Of a DNA stretch of 64,000 bases, positions 48,834-56,387 are shown piece by piece. Source of the stretch: VBDM01 sp964430565 (lineage in GTDB: Bacteria > Pseudomonadota > Gammaproteobacteria > Burkholderiales > SG8-39); the NCBI GenBank assembly GCA_964430565.1, contig CAYSFD010000028.1:70571-134570 (forward strand), given 5' to 3'. The notes beneath the pieces are model-generated. The model made no database searches and had not been told where the DNA came from. It saw only the letters and a list, made by a program, of their open reading frames with translations. The position numbers and the translations under genes were made by a program. Within the stretch, counting starts at the first letter, position 1; each line of letters opens with the position of its first letter.

Positions 48834-50104
48834 AGATCGCCGTCATCGGCTCCGGCATCGCCGGCAACGTCGCCGCCTGGCATCTCGCGCGCGACCACGA
48901 GGTCACGGTGTTCGAGGCGGGTTCGCACGCGGGCGGCCACACGCACACGCACGAGGTGGAGCAGGCCGGCCGGCGCTACAGCGTCGATACCGGCTTTATC
49001 GTCTTCAACGACTGGACCTATCCGAACTTCATCCGCCTGCTCGAGGAGCTCGGCGTTGCTTCGCAGCCGAGCCCCATGAGCTTCTCGGTGCGCGACGAGC
49101 AGAGCGGCCTCGAATACAACGGCACTTCGCTCGACAGCCTGTTCGCGCAGCGGCGCAACCTGTTGCGGCCTGCATTCTGGCGCATGATCCGCGACATCCT
49201 GCGCTTCAACCGCGAGGCGCCGGCGCTGATCGGGCAGGCGGACGACGGCATCTGCTTGGGCGACTATCTTGCGGCAAACCGCTACTCGCGCGAGTTCGTC
49301 GAGCACTACATTGTCCCGATGGGCGCGGCAATCTGGTCCACCGACCCGGCGAGCATGCGGCGCTTTCCGGCGCGCTACTTCGTGCGCTTCTTCCACAACC
49401 ACGGCATGCTGTCGGTCGATCGCCGCCCGCAGTGGCGCGTCATCCGCGGCGGCTCGGCGCGCTACGTCGAGGCGCTCACCGCGCGCTTCCGCGAGCGCAT
49501 CCGGCTCGATACGCCGGTGCAGTCGGTGCGGCGCGTCGCCGGGCAGGTGTACGTCAAGGCGCGCGGCCACGAGACCGAGCGCTTCGACGCCGTGTTCATC
49601 GCCTGCCACAGCGACCAGGCGCTCGCGATCCTCGCGGACGCGACGCCGCTCGAGCGCGAGATCCTCGGCGCGATTCCGTACCAGACCAACGAGGCGGTGC
49701 TGCACACCGACACGCGGCTCATGCCGAAGGCGCGGCGCGCCTGGGCGGCGTGGAACTGCCACGTGCTCGCCGATCACCGCGACCAGGCCGCGCTCACCTA
49801 CAACATGAACATCCTGCAGACGCTGGATTCGCCGGAGCCGTTCCTCGTCACGCTCAACCGCAGCGAGGCGATCGATCCGGCGAAGATCGTCAAGCGCATC
49901 CGCTACGAGCACCCGCTGTATACGCCGGCCGGAGTGGCGGCGCAGGCGCGCCAGGGGGAAATCAATGGCCCGCTGAACACCTATTTCTGCGGCGCCTATT
50001 GGCGCTTCGGGTTCCACGAAGACGGCGTCGTGAGCGCGCTCGCCGCGCTCGATCACTTTCACCAACGCAGCCATGCACAGCGCACTCTATATAGGGCGGG
50101 TTAG
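48830..50104 (+). CDS. FAD-dependent amine-oxidase-like protein of lipid-modification clusters
   Basis: The 424-residue flavoprotein has IAVIGSGIAGNVAAWHLARDHEVTVFEA at the N-terminus. Conserved blocks follow: GGHTHTHEV, VDTGFIVFNDWTYPNFIRLL and a C-terminal YFCGAYWRFGFHEDGVVSAL. This subgroup sits next to CFA synthase and DUF1365 genes in many bacteria and is thought to oxidise or desaturate acyl chains rather than amines. The overlap with the desaturase (4 bp) and with DUF1365 (32 bp) shows tight coupling. Confidence 0.87.
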   Translation: MKIAVIGSGIAGNVAAWHLARDHEVTVFEAGSHAGGHTHTHEVEQAGRRYSVDTGFIVFNDWTYPNFIRLLEELGVASQPSPMSFSVRDEQSGLEYNGTSLDSLFAQRRNLLRPAFWRMIRDILRFNREAPALIGQADDGICLGDYLAANRYSREFVEHYIVPMGAAIWSTDPASMRRFPARYFVRFFHNHGMLSVDRRPQWRVIRGGSARYVEALTARFRERIRLDTPVQSVRRVAGQVYVKARGHETERFDAVFIACHSDQALAILADATPLEREILGAIPYQTNEAVLHTDTRLMPKARRAWAAWNCHVLADHRDQAALTYNMNILQTLDSPEPFLVTLNRSEAIDPAKIVKRIRYEHPLYTPAGVAAQARQGEINGPLNTYFCGAYWRFGFHEDGVVSALAALDHFHQRSHAQRTLYRAG

Positions 50105-50867
50105 GCACCGGCGCAGCGCGCCGCGCGCGCACGCCTTCGAGTACCGCCTGTTCATGGCGTACCTCGACCTCGCCGAGCTCGGCCGCGTGTTCCGCGGCCG
50201 CTGGCTGTGGTCGGCGCGGCGGCCGGCGCTCGCCTGGTTCAGACGCGCAGACTATTTGGGCAATCCGGACGTGCCGCTCGATCAGGCGGTCCGCGACCGG
50301 GTCGCCGCCGAGACCGGCCGCCGCCCGCTGGGACCGATCCGCATGCTGACGCATCTGCGCTATTTCGGGATCTGCTCCAACCCGGTGACCTTTTACTACT
50401 GCTTCGATGCCGCCGACACGCGCGTCGAGACCATCGTCGCGGAGATCACCAACACGCCGTGGAACGAACGCCACGCCTACGTGCTCGCCGACTCCGGCAA
50501 CGAAGGCCGCGGCGCAGTCAGGCGGCACCGCTTCGGCAAGTGCTTCCACGTCTCGCCGTTCATGGAGATGGCGCTCGACTACGATTGGCGCTTCGGCGCG
50601 CCGGGCGAGCGCCTCGGCGTGCACATGGGAAACTTCAAGCACGCGACCAAAGTCTTCGACGCCACACTGACGCTCGAGCGGCGCGCGATCAACGGCGCGA
50701 GCCTCGCGCTCGCGCTCGCGTCCTTTCCGCTCATGACGGCGCAGGTCGTGCTGGCGATCTACTGGCAGGCGCTCAGGCTGTGGCTCAAGCGCGTTCCTTT
50801 TCACACCCATCCGAAGAAACTGGCGCAGTCCGGGCACGGGCGCGCCGTAGAGGAGAGCAACCGATGA
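50073..50867 (+). CDS. DUF1365 protein
   Basis: The 264-residue protein starts HSALYIGRVRHRRSAPRAHA, the usual DUF1365 opening, and has HLRYFGICSNPVTFYYCFD and ITNTPWNERHAYVL. The role is unknown, but the family almost always lies between the FAD protein and a CFA synthase. It begins inside the preceding gene (32 bp overlap), and its stop overlaps the CFA synthase ATG. It may act with the FAD protein on the acyl substrate. Confidence 0.86.
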   Translation: MHSALYIGRVRHRRSAPRAHAFEYRLFMAYLDLAELGRVFRGRWLWSARRPALAWFRRADYLGNPDVPLDQAVRDRVAAETGRRPLGPIRMLTHLRYFGICSNPVTFYYCFDAADTRVETIVAEITNTPWNERHAYVLADSGNEGRGAVRRHRFGKCFHVSPFMEMALDYDWRFGAPGERLGVHMGNFKHATKVFDATLTLERRAINGASLALALASFPLMTAQVVLAIYWQALRLWLKRVPFHTHPKKLAQSGHGRAVEESNR

Positions 50868-52162
50868 GCACCACCACTTTTCCCCGCATCGCCCCCGGCA
50901 CGACGCCCAAACTGCATGCCCTCGACGCGCTCGCGAAGCGCGCGGCGCTCGGCCGGCTCGCGGGCCTGCGCCGCGGTGAGGTTACGCTCATCGAGGGAGC
51001 CGAGCGCTTGCGCTACGGAGAGCCCGACGAACGCTGCCCGCTGCGGGCCGAGGTCCGGGTGCACGATCCGCGCTTCTGGAGCGAACTTGCCTTCGGCGGC
51101 TCGATCGGTGCAGGCGAGGCGTACATGCTGGGCTACTGGAGCGCGGACGACCTCACCGATCTGGTGCGCATCCTGGTGCAGAACCGCGAAGTGCTCGACG
51201 GCATGGAGACCGGTCTTGCGCGGCTGACCGCGCCGCTGCAGAAAGGACTGCACTGGCTCAACCGCAATACGCGCGCGGGCTCGCGGCGCAACATCGCGGC
51301 GCACTACGATCTCGGCAACGATTTCTTCAAGCTGTTCCTCGACCCGACGATGATGTACTCGAGCGCGATCTTCGAGCGCCCGGCGATGACGCTGGAAGAG
51401 GCGCAGCGCGCGCGCCTGGATCGTATCTGCCGCATGCTCGAGCTGAAACCCGGCGATCACCTGCTCGAGATTGGCACCGGCTGGGGCGGGATGGCAATGC
51501 ACGCCGCGCAGCACTACGGCTGTCGCGTCACCACGACCACGATCTCGAGAGAGCAGCACGCGCTCGCGCGCGAGCGCATCGCCGCCGCCGGGCTCTCGGA
51601 TAGCATCACGCTGCTGCTCGAGGATTACCGCGACCTGCGCGGCCGCTACGACAAATTGGTGTCGATCGAGATGATCGAGGCGGTGGGCCACCACTTCTAC
51701 GACGCTTATTTCAGCCAGTGCGGGCACTTGCTAAAGGACAACGGGCTGATGCTGCTGCAGGCCATCACCATCGCCGACCAGCGCTACGAGGCGGCGCGCA
51801 GGTCGGTGGACTTCATCCAGCGCTACATCTTCCCGGGCAGCACCATTCCCTCGGTGACCGTGATGCTGGAATCGCTCACACGCACGACCGATCTCAAGCT
51901 CGTCCACCTGGAGGACATCGGCCTGCATTACGCGACCACGCTGCGCAAGTGGCGCGAGAACTTCTTCGGCAACATCGAGGCGGTGCGCGCGCTCGGCTAT
52001 CCCGAGCGCTTCATTCGCATGTGGGAGTTCTACCTTTGTTACTGCGAGGGCGGATTCGAGGAGCGCGCGATCGGCGACGTGCAGATGCTGCTCGCCAAGC
52101 CCGGTAATCGCAGGGCGCCGGTTCGCCAGTCCGAGTACATCACTCCGGTGATAGGGGCCTGA
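50864..52162 (+). CDS. cfa: Cyclopropane-fatty-acyl-phospholipid synthase, full length
   Basis: The 432-residue enzyme has the N-terminal lipid-binding-type domain (LAFGGSIGAGEAYMLGYW) and a complete methyltransferase domain: NIAAHYDLGNDFFKLFLDPTMMYSSAIF, LLEIGTGWGGMAMHAA, TISREQHALA, VSIEMIEAVG and RSVDFIQRYIFPGS. It adds a methylene from SAM to a double bond of membrane phospholipids. It is the last gene of the litR operon and overlaps the convergent oxidase gene by 23 bp. GAGGAGAG lies upstream of the ATG. Confidence 0.92.
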   Translation: MSTTTFPRIAPGTTPKLHALDALAKRAALGRLAGLRRGEVTLIEGAERLRYGEPDERCPLRAEVRVHDPRFWSELAFGGSIGAGEAYMLGYWSADDLTDLVRILVQNREVLDGMETGLARLTAPLQKGLHWLNRNTRAGSRRNIAAHYDLGNDFFKLFLDPTMMYSSAIFERPAMTLEEAQRARLDRICRMLELKPGDHLLEIGTGWGGMAMHAAQHYGCRVTTTTISREQHALARERIAAAGLSDSITLLLEDYRDLRGRYDKLVSIEMIEAVGHHFYDAYFSQCGHLLKDNGLMLLQAITIADQRYEAARRSVDFIQRYIFPGSTIPSVTVMLESLTRTTDLKLVHLEDIGLHYATTLRKWRENFFGNIEAVRALGYPERFIRMWEFYLCYCEGGFEERAIGDVQMLLAKPGNRRAPVRQSEYITPVIGA

Positions 52163-53369
52163 CCCGCTCCCGCGTCATCTGCGCAAGCGTGGTGATTCCT
52201 AGGAGCGCCATGTCGCGCTCGATTTCCTCGGAAAGCAGCCGGATGCCGTGGCGCACGCCGGCCTCACCCGCGATGGCGGCGGCGTAGAGGAACGGCCGGC
52301 CGACGAAGACGAACTGCGCACCGAGCGCGAGCGCCTTTAGCACGTCGGTGCCGCGGCGGATGCCGCCGTCCATCATCACGGTCATGGCGCCCGCCTGCGC
52401 AACGACCGCGGGAAGCGCGCGCAAGGGAGCCGCCGCGCCGTCCAACTGCCGCCCGCCGTGGTTCGACACGATGACCCCGTCAACGCCGCTCTCTCGGGCG
52501 ATGCGCGCGTCCGCCGGGTCGAGCACCCCTTTCAACACCAGGCGTCCCTTCCAAAGCCTGCGCATCAGTTCGAGGTGGGTCCACGCGAGCCGGTCGCGCG
52601 GGCCGTCCCCACGTCCGAGGTTGGTGATGAGCGGAATGCGCGCGCCCATGTTCTCGAAGTGCGGCATGCCGTGCACGAGGAGCGTGCGCAGGAACATGCC
52701 GAAGAGCCAGCGCGGGCGGAGCGCGCTCTCCCAGGCAAGGCGCAGGGTCGGCCGCAGCGGCCGGCTGAAGCCGCTCCTCACGTTGTTCTCGCGGTTCGCC
52801 CCCACCGGCACGTCCACGGTGAGGACGAGCGTATCGAACCCGGCGCGCGCGACCCGCTCGACGAGACGGGTGATCGGGCCGTTCTCGCCGGGTAGGTAGG
52901 CCTGGAACCAGGCGGTGCCACCGGCCGCGCGCACCTCCTCCAGGCGTGTGAGCGAGGCGCCGCTCATGATCATCGGGATGTCGGCTTCTGCCGCCGCGCG
53001 CGCGAGCACCATGTCGCCCCGGTAGGCCGCCATGGAGGTCCCGCCCATGGGCGCGATGCCGAAGGGCGCGCCGTAGCCGCGGCCAAACAGCGACGTCTTC
53101 GCCGAGCGGCCGGAGACGTCCACCAGCACACGCGGCAGGAACTCGATCTCGTCGAAAGCGGCGCGGTTGGCGCGCAGCGACGCGTTCGTCTCGGCGCCGC
53201 CCGAGACGTAGCCGTACATCGGCCGCGGCAGATAGCGGCGCGCCGGCTCCTCGAAATCGTCTACGGCGAGGATGCGCGCGAGGGCGCGCGGCGGCGCCTT
53301 GTCCGTGCGCGGGAGCGCCGGGGAGTCAAGTGCGGAGTCGGGGTGGCTCGTTTCGCTGGTATCCGGCAT
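52140..53369 (-). CDS. FMN-dependent alpha-hydroxy-acid oxidase/dehydrogenase
   Basis: The 409-residue TIM-barrel flavoprotein of the lactate oxidase/LldD family has YGYVSGGAETNASLRANRAAFDEI, FGIAPMGGTSMAAYRGD, LVLTVDVPVGANRENNVRSG and the active-site segment GVIVSNHGGRQLDGAAAPL. The FMN phosphate loop is MDGGIRRGTDVLKALALGA. It oxidises an L-2-hydroxy acid. It converges on the cfa gene with overlapping ends. The first 30 residues are poorly conserved, and a later start is possible because the divergent gene begins only 12 bp away. Its 3' end is partly duplicated at 43006-43072. Confidence 0.9.
   Translation of the reverse strand: MPDTSETSHPDSALDSPALPRTDKAPPRALARILAVDDFEEPARRYLPRPMYGYVSGGAETNASLRANRAAFDEIEFLPRVLVDVSGRSAKTSLFGRGYGAPFGIAPMGGTSMAAYRGDMVLARAAAEADIPMIMSGASLTRLEEVRAAGGTAWFQAYLPGENGPITRLVERVARAGFDTLVLTVDVPVGANRENNVRSGFSRPLRPTLRLAWESALRPRWLFGMFLRTLLVHGMPHFENMGARIPLITNLGRGDGPRDRLAWTHLELMRRLWKGRLVLKGVLDPADARIARESGVDGVIVSNHGGRQLDGAAAPLRALPAVVAQAGAMTVMMDGGIRRGTDVLKALALGAQFVFVGRPFLYAAAIAGEAGVRHGIRLLSEEIERDMALLGITTLAQMTRERVRPLSPE
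52164..52230. repeat. Right direct repeat bracketing the light operon (inside the oxidase gene)
   Basis: 62 of 67 bases are identical to 43006-43072, in the same orientation. This copy is the real 3' coding end of the oxidase gene. The distance between the copies, 9.16 kb, contains exactly the promoter region and the ten litR-operon genes. Confidence 0.7.
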
Positions 53370-53381
53370 GGGTTCGCTTAA

Positions 53382-54128
53382 ATGAAGAAAGATTTTCCGG
53401 ATTGTAGAGGGTTCGCCCCCGGCGGTGCATCGATACGAGAATATGATTCCAGCTTGGAGTCACGCCCGGTAAAGAAACCCTTGATCCGCCTTGCCTTCGT
53501 CGCCTGCGCGGCGCTCCTCGCCGCAAGTGTCGCGCTTTCGCAGGTCACGCTCGTCGAGCGGCAGATTCTCTCCGGCGCGGAACTGGGCGCGCCCTCTGCG
53601 GCTGCGCTGAGGCTGCGTCTCTCGCTCGTCAGGCTCGAAGGGAGCGGCTGGACGCGCGAGCGCTCTCTCACAATCCTGCGCGACGCCGCCGGGATCCTCG
53701 CCCAGTGCGGGGTTGCGATGGACCGCGCGGAGATCCATAGCCTCGCTGCGCCGAACCATCTGGACTTCTCCACGCCAGCGGCGCGCGAGCTGGCGCGCGC
53801 GCACCCCGTGCCGCGGCCGGCGGTGTACCTGGTGCGCGACACGAAGAGCCGCCCCGCGTTCGACGCCGAGGCGATCGGCCGCGGCAACAGCGTGACGCGC
53901 CCCGAACTCGCCGATACGGTGTGGATGACCGCGGCGACGCGCGATCCCGGCGTCGCGCTCGCGCACGAGCTCGCGCACGTGCTGATGGACTCAGGCGAGC
54001 ACAGTGGGGAGGAGGGCAATCTCATGCGCGAGGACACCTCGCCGCGGAACGTGTCTTTGTCGGGGGTGCAATGCGCGCGGCTGCGCGAGACCGGCAGCCG
54101 CAACGGTTTGTTGGAGAGATACAGGTAG
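53382..54128 (+). CDS. Exported HELAH putative zinc-metalloprotein
   Basis: The 248-residue product has a hydrophobic export segment (LIRLAFVACAALLAASVALS) and later VALAHELAHVLMDSGEHSGEEGNLM, an HExxH metal site followed ten residues on by GEH, as in metzincin-like or related metallopeptidases. The M-x-x-E-x-T segment behind it may be the turn under the metal. No named family was recognised. The start at 53382 is uncertain; a TTG at 53454 would give a cleaner signal peptide and leave room for divergent promoters. Confidence 0.6.
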   Translation: MKKDFPDCRGFAPGGASIREYDSSLESRPVKKPLIRLAFVACAALLAASVALSQVTLVERQILSGAELGAPSAAALRLRLSLVRLEGSGWTRERSLTILRDAAGILAQCGVAMDRAEIHSLAAPNHLDFSTPAARELARAHPVPRPAVYLVRDTKSRPAFDAEAIGRGNSVTRPELADTVWMTAATRDPGVALAHELAHVLMDSGEHSGEEGNLMREDTSPRNVSLSGVQCARLRETGSRNGLLERYR

Positions 54129-54160
54129 TTCGACCCGCCGGTTCATGCACGTCCGTTGAA

Positions 54161-54202
54161 TTGACATCTTTCTTTATGTTCACTATATTAAACAGAGTCT
54201 AA
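54161..54202 (+). promoter_or_regulatory. Strong sigma70 promoter with an inverted-repeat operator for the HTH gene
   Basis: TTGACA (54161-54166) and TATATT (54184-54189) are 17 bp apart, very near consensus. TTAAAC (54188-54193) and GTCTAA (54197-54202) form an inverted repeat with one mismatch and a 3-bp centre, overlapping the -10. This is the expected geometry for autorepression by the HTH protein encoded 12 bp downstream. The stretch is AT-rich compared with its surroundings. Confidence 0.7.
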
Positions 54203-54214
54203 TTAAGGGTACAT

Positions 54215-54724
54215 ATGCTCGCAGTGCAGTTTGGCGGTCTCATCAAGAAGGGGCGCATGGCCAAAGGCCTCACGCAGGCCGAGCTTGCCCAGGCCGCCCG
54301 CGTTTCGCGCACCATTCTCTCCAAGCTCGAGCAGGGCAAGCCGCGTCCGGTGCAAACAGACGTGTTGGATCGAATCCTTCATGCGCTCGATCTCACGCCG
54401 CAGTTGGCCGCCAATTCAGTCCTGGAAGACCGCAGACGCGCCCGGATGGAGCTGCGGACAAGACTCGAACAGCAGCGAAGCCGGCATTTGCGGCTGGCTG
54501 TGGATCTTGCGAGCAATACGGCGAAGGCACGGCGCTTCATGGCCAAAGCCCGGGACAGGGTCGAGCTTTGGCGCAGCAACAAGACCTGCAGCCCTCTCTA
54601 TATCAAGCGTTGGTCGGCGATGCTGGCGCTGCCCCCGGGACAGTTGGCAAAGCGAATGGCGTCCCTCGGCGAGTGGGAGGACGCTCTCTTCCAGAACTCG
54701 CCCTGGTCCTGGGCATGGACCTAG
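54215..54724 (+). CDS. XRE-type HTH regulator, putative antitoxin/partner
   Basis: The 169-residue protein has an N-terminal Cro/C1-type helix-turn-helix (IKKGRMAKGLTQAELAQAARVSRTILSKLEQGKPRPVQTDVLDRIL). A basic helical C-terminal region follows (RRRARMELRTRLEQQRSRHLRLAVDLASNTAKARRFMAKA). AAGGG is six bases before the ATG. It overlaps the nucleotidyltransferase-fold gene by 10 bp. The promoter with inverted repeat, small size and overlap suggest a self-regulated two-gene module. Confidence 0.75.
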   Translation: MLAVQFGGLIKKGRMAKGLTQAELAQAARVSRTILSKLEQGKPRPVQTDVLDRILHALDLTPQLAANSVLEDRRRARMELRTRLEQQRSRHLRLAVDLASNTAKARRFMAKARDRVELWRSNKTCSPLYIKRWSAMLALPPGQLAKRMASLGEWEDALFQNSPWSWAWT

Positions 54725-55248
54725 GCGATCTCGAGAGGCTGTTCGAGGAAGCGAGAAAGCTCATTGGTCTTTCCGAATTCGTGGTGGTCGGAAGCCTCTC
54801 GGCGTTGGGTGTGGTGCAGGGTGCGCGCGTTCCGGCCCGGATGCTGATGTCGATCGACGTGGACTGCTATACCCGGCAAGATCCGGGGCGTGTGTTCGAG
54901 CTCCGCAAGGCTCTCGGCGAAGGAAGCGCGTTCGAGGCCGCCCATGGCTACTACCTGGACCCGATTTCCCCGGACTTGCCGACCCTTCCTTCCCAGTGGG
55001 AGTTCCGGCTGATACGAGTTCCGCTCAAGAATGGCCTCACGGTTTTTTTTCTGGACCCGAACGACGCGGCGGTTTCCAAGTATGCGCGGGGAGAGCCGCG
55101 CGATCGGGAATGGATCCAAGCCGGTCTCTCGGCTGGTCTGCTCTCGGCTCCTGTCATCGAAAGTCGGATGCGAGACACGACGTTTCTAGATGGCAAGGAG
55201 CGCCAGACTGCCTCGAGCGCGTTTGCGGAGGACAAGGCGGGATATTGA
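54715..55248 (+). CDS. DUF6036-like nucleotidyltransferase-fold protein, putative toxin of the pair
   Basis: The 177-residue protein reads LIGLSEFVVVGSLSALGVVQG, where G-S is the first nucleotidyltransferase motif. RMLMSIDVDCYTR follows with the D-x-D metal pair. Later parts read FRLIRVPLKNGLTVFFLDPNDAAVSKYARGEPRDREWI. This matches the minimal nucleotidyltransferase/DUF6036 type found next to XRE regulators. Such proteins may modify tRNA or proteins; that function is inferred for this one. The ATG at 54715 is inside the end of the HTH gene. Confidence 0.7.
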   Translation: MDLGDLERLFEEARKLIGLSEFVVVGSLSALGVVQGARVPARMLMSIDVDCYTRQDPGRVFELRKALGEGSAFEAAHGYYLDPISPDLPTLPSQWEFRLIRVPLKNGLTVFFLDPNDAAVSKYARGEPRDREWIQAGLSAGLLSAPVIESRMRDTTFLDGKERQTASSAFAEDKAGY

Positions 55249-55376
55249 TGTGGGTTAGGAAATTCCCGGGGGTTCTTGTTCTCCGCCGGGAAGTCTCGCG
55301 GGACGGCCGCTCGGAATAATCTTGCAGGCGGACCTGTTACTATGCCGCAACCCCCAATCCACCCAAGGAGGAAACC

Positions 55377-56279
55377 ATGCAGCGTACATTCCTTGCATTT
55401 CTGGCCTGCGGACTTGCGGCTTCCGCGCCAGCCTGGTCGCAGGGCCAGCCCGCGGCTCCGGCCGCGCCCGCGCGCCCGCAGATCGAGACCAAAAAGGTCG
55501 ACGGCACCGATAACGTCTATGTCTTTCGCAACGGTAACCACCAGTCGATGTTCGTCGTCACTGCGGAGGGCGTGATCGCCACCGACCCGGTCGCCTACGG
55601 CCGTCCGCAGGGCGGGGCTGCTTACGTGGACGAGATCAAAAAGATCACCGACAAGCCGATCAAGTACCTGATCTACAGCCATCATCACTACGACCACGTC
55701 GCGGGCGGTCAGGCCTTCAAGGATGCGGGCGCCAAGATCGTCGCTCACAAGACGGCGAAGGATCGCCTCGCCGTCCTCAAGGATCCGGCCACGCCGCTCC
55801 CCGACGAGACATTCACGAAGAAGCGGACCATCACGCTCGGCGGCACCGCGCTTGAACTCACCTACTTGGGCCTCAACCACTCCGACAGCACCATCGTCAT
55901 GCGGCTGCCGAAGGAGAAGATCCTTTTCGCGGTGGATTTCCTGCCGGTGGGCGGCGTGCCGGGCCGCGGTATGATCGACTTCTATCCACTCGAGGCGGAG
56001 GATTCGATCAAGCAGGTGTTGAAGATGGATTGGGAACGCATGATCCCGGGTCATCCGGGGCCGGGCGGCCGCTTGGGCACCAAGGCCGATGTGCAGGACC
56101 AGCTTGTATTCCTGCAGGACGCTTCCGAAGCTGTGAAGGTCGCGGCGCGCGCGGGGAAATGCTGGGAGCCTGCGGAGAAAGAGGTCAAGCTGCCGAAATA
56201 CGAGAGCTGGCCCGGCTACGAGAACAACCTGCAATTCGTAATACGCCGCTATTGTGGCCTGTGGGGGCGCGGCACCTGA
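55377..56279 (+). CDS. Exported metallo-beta-lactamase-fold hydrolase
   Basis: The 300-residue product has a signal peptide (ending APAWSQ) and an Ala/Pro-rich stretch. The zinc hydrolase core carries LIYSHHHYDHVAGGQAF (HxHxDH), LGLNHSDSTIVMRLP and MIPGHPGPGG. It resembles the quinoprotein-relay or lactamase-like exported MBL enzymes; the substrate is unknown. AAGGAGG precedes the ATG, and a strong terminator follows the gene, so it is a single-gene unit. Confidence 0.85.
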   Translation: MQRTFLAFLACGLAASAPAWSQGQPAAPAAPARPQIETKKVDGTDNVYVFRNGNHQSMFVVTAEGVIATDPVAYGRPQGGAAYVDEIKKITDKPIKYLIYSHHHYDHVAGGQAFKDAGAKIVAHKTAKDRLAVLKDPATPLPDETFTKKRTITLGGTALELTYLGLNHSDSTIVMRLPKEKILFAVDFLPVGGVPGRGMIDFYPLEAEDSIKQVLKMDWERMIPGHPGPGGRLGTKADVQDQLVFLQDASEAVKVAARAGKCWEPAEKEVKLPKYESWPGYENNLQFVIRRYCGLWGRGT

Positions 56280-56314
56280 GACAAGAGCAGGTCCGGCAGG
56301 CCTTATGATTGCGA

Positions 56315-56345
56315 CGCCCCGGGAGATCCCGGGGCGTTTTTATTT
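56315..56345 (+). terminator. Rho-independent terminator after the MBL-fold gene
   Basis: Arms CGCCCCGGG (56315-56323) and CCCGGGGCG (56328-56336) enclose a 4-base loop and are followed by TTTTTATTT. The stem is perfect and GC-rich. Confidence 0.9.
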
Positions 56346-56387
56346 CCAGGGCCAATTCCCGGTGCCGGATGATAGGATCGCAGCATC

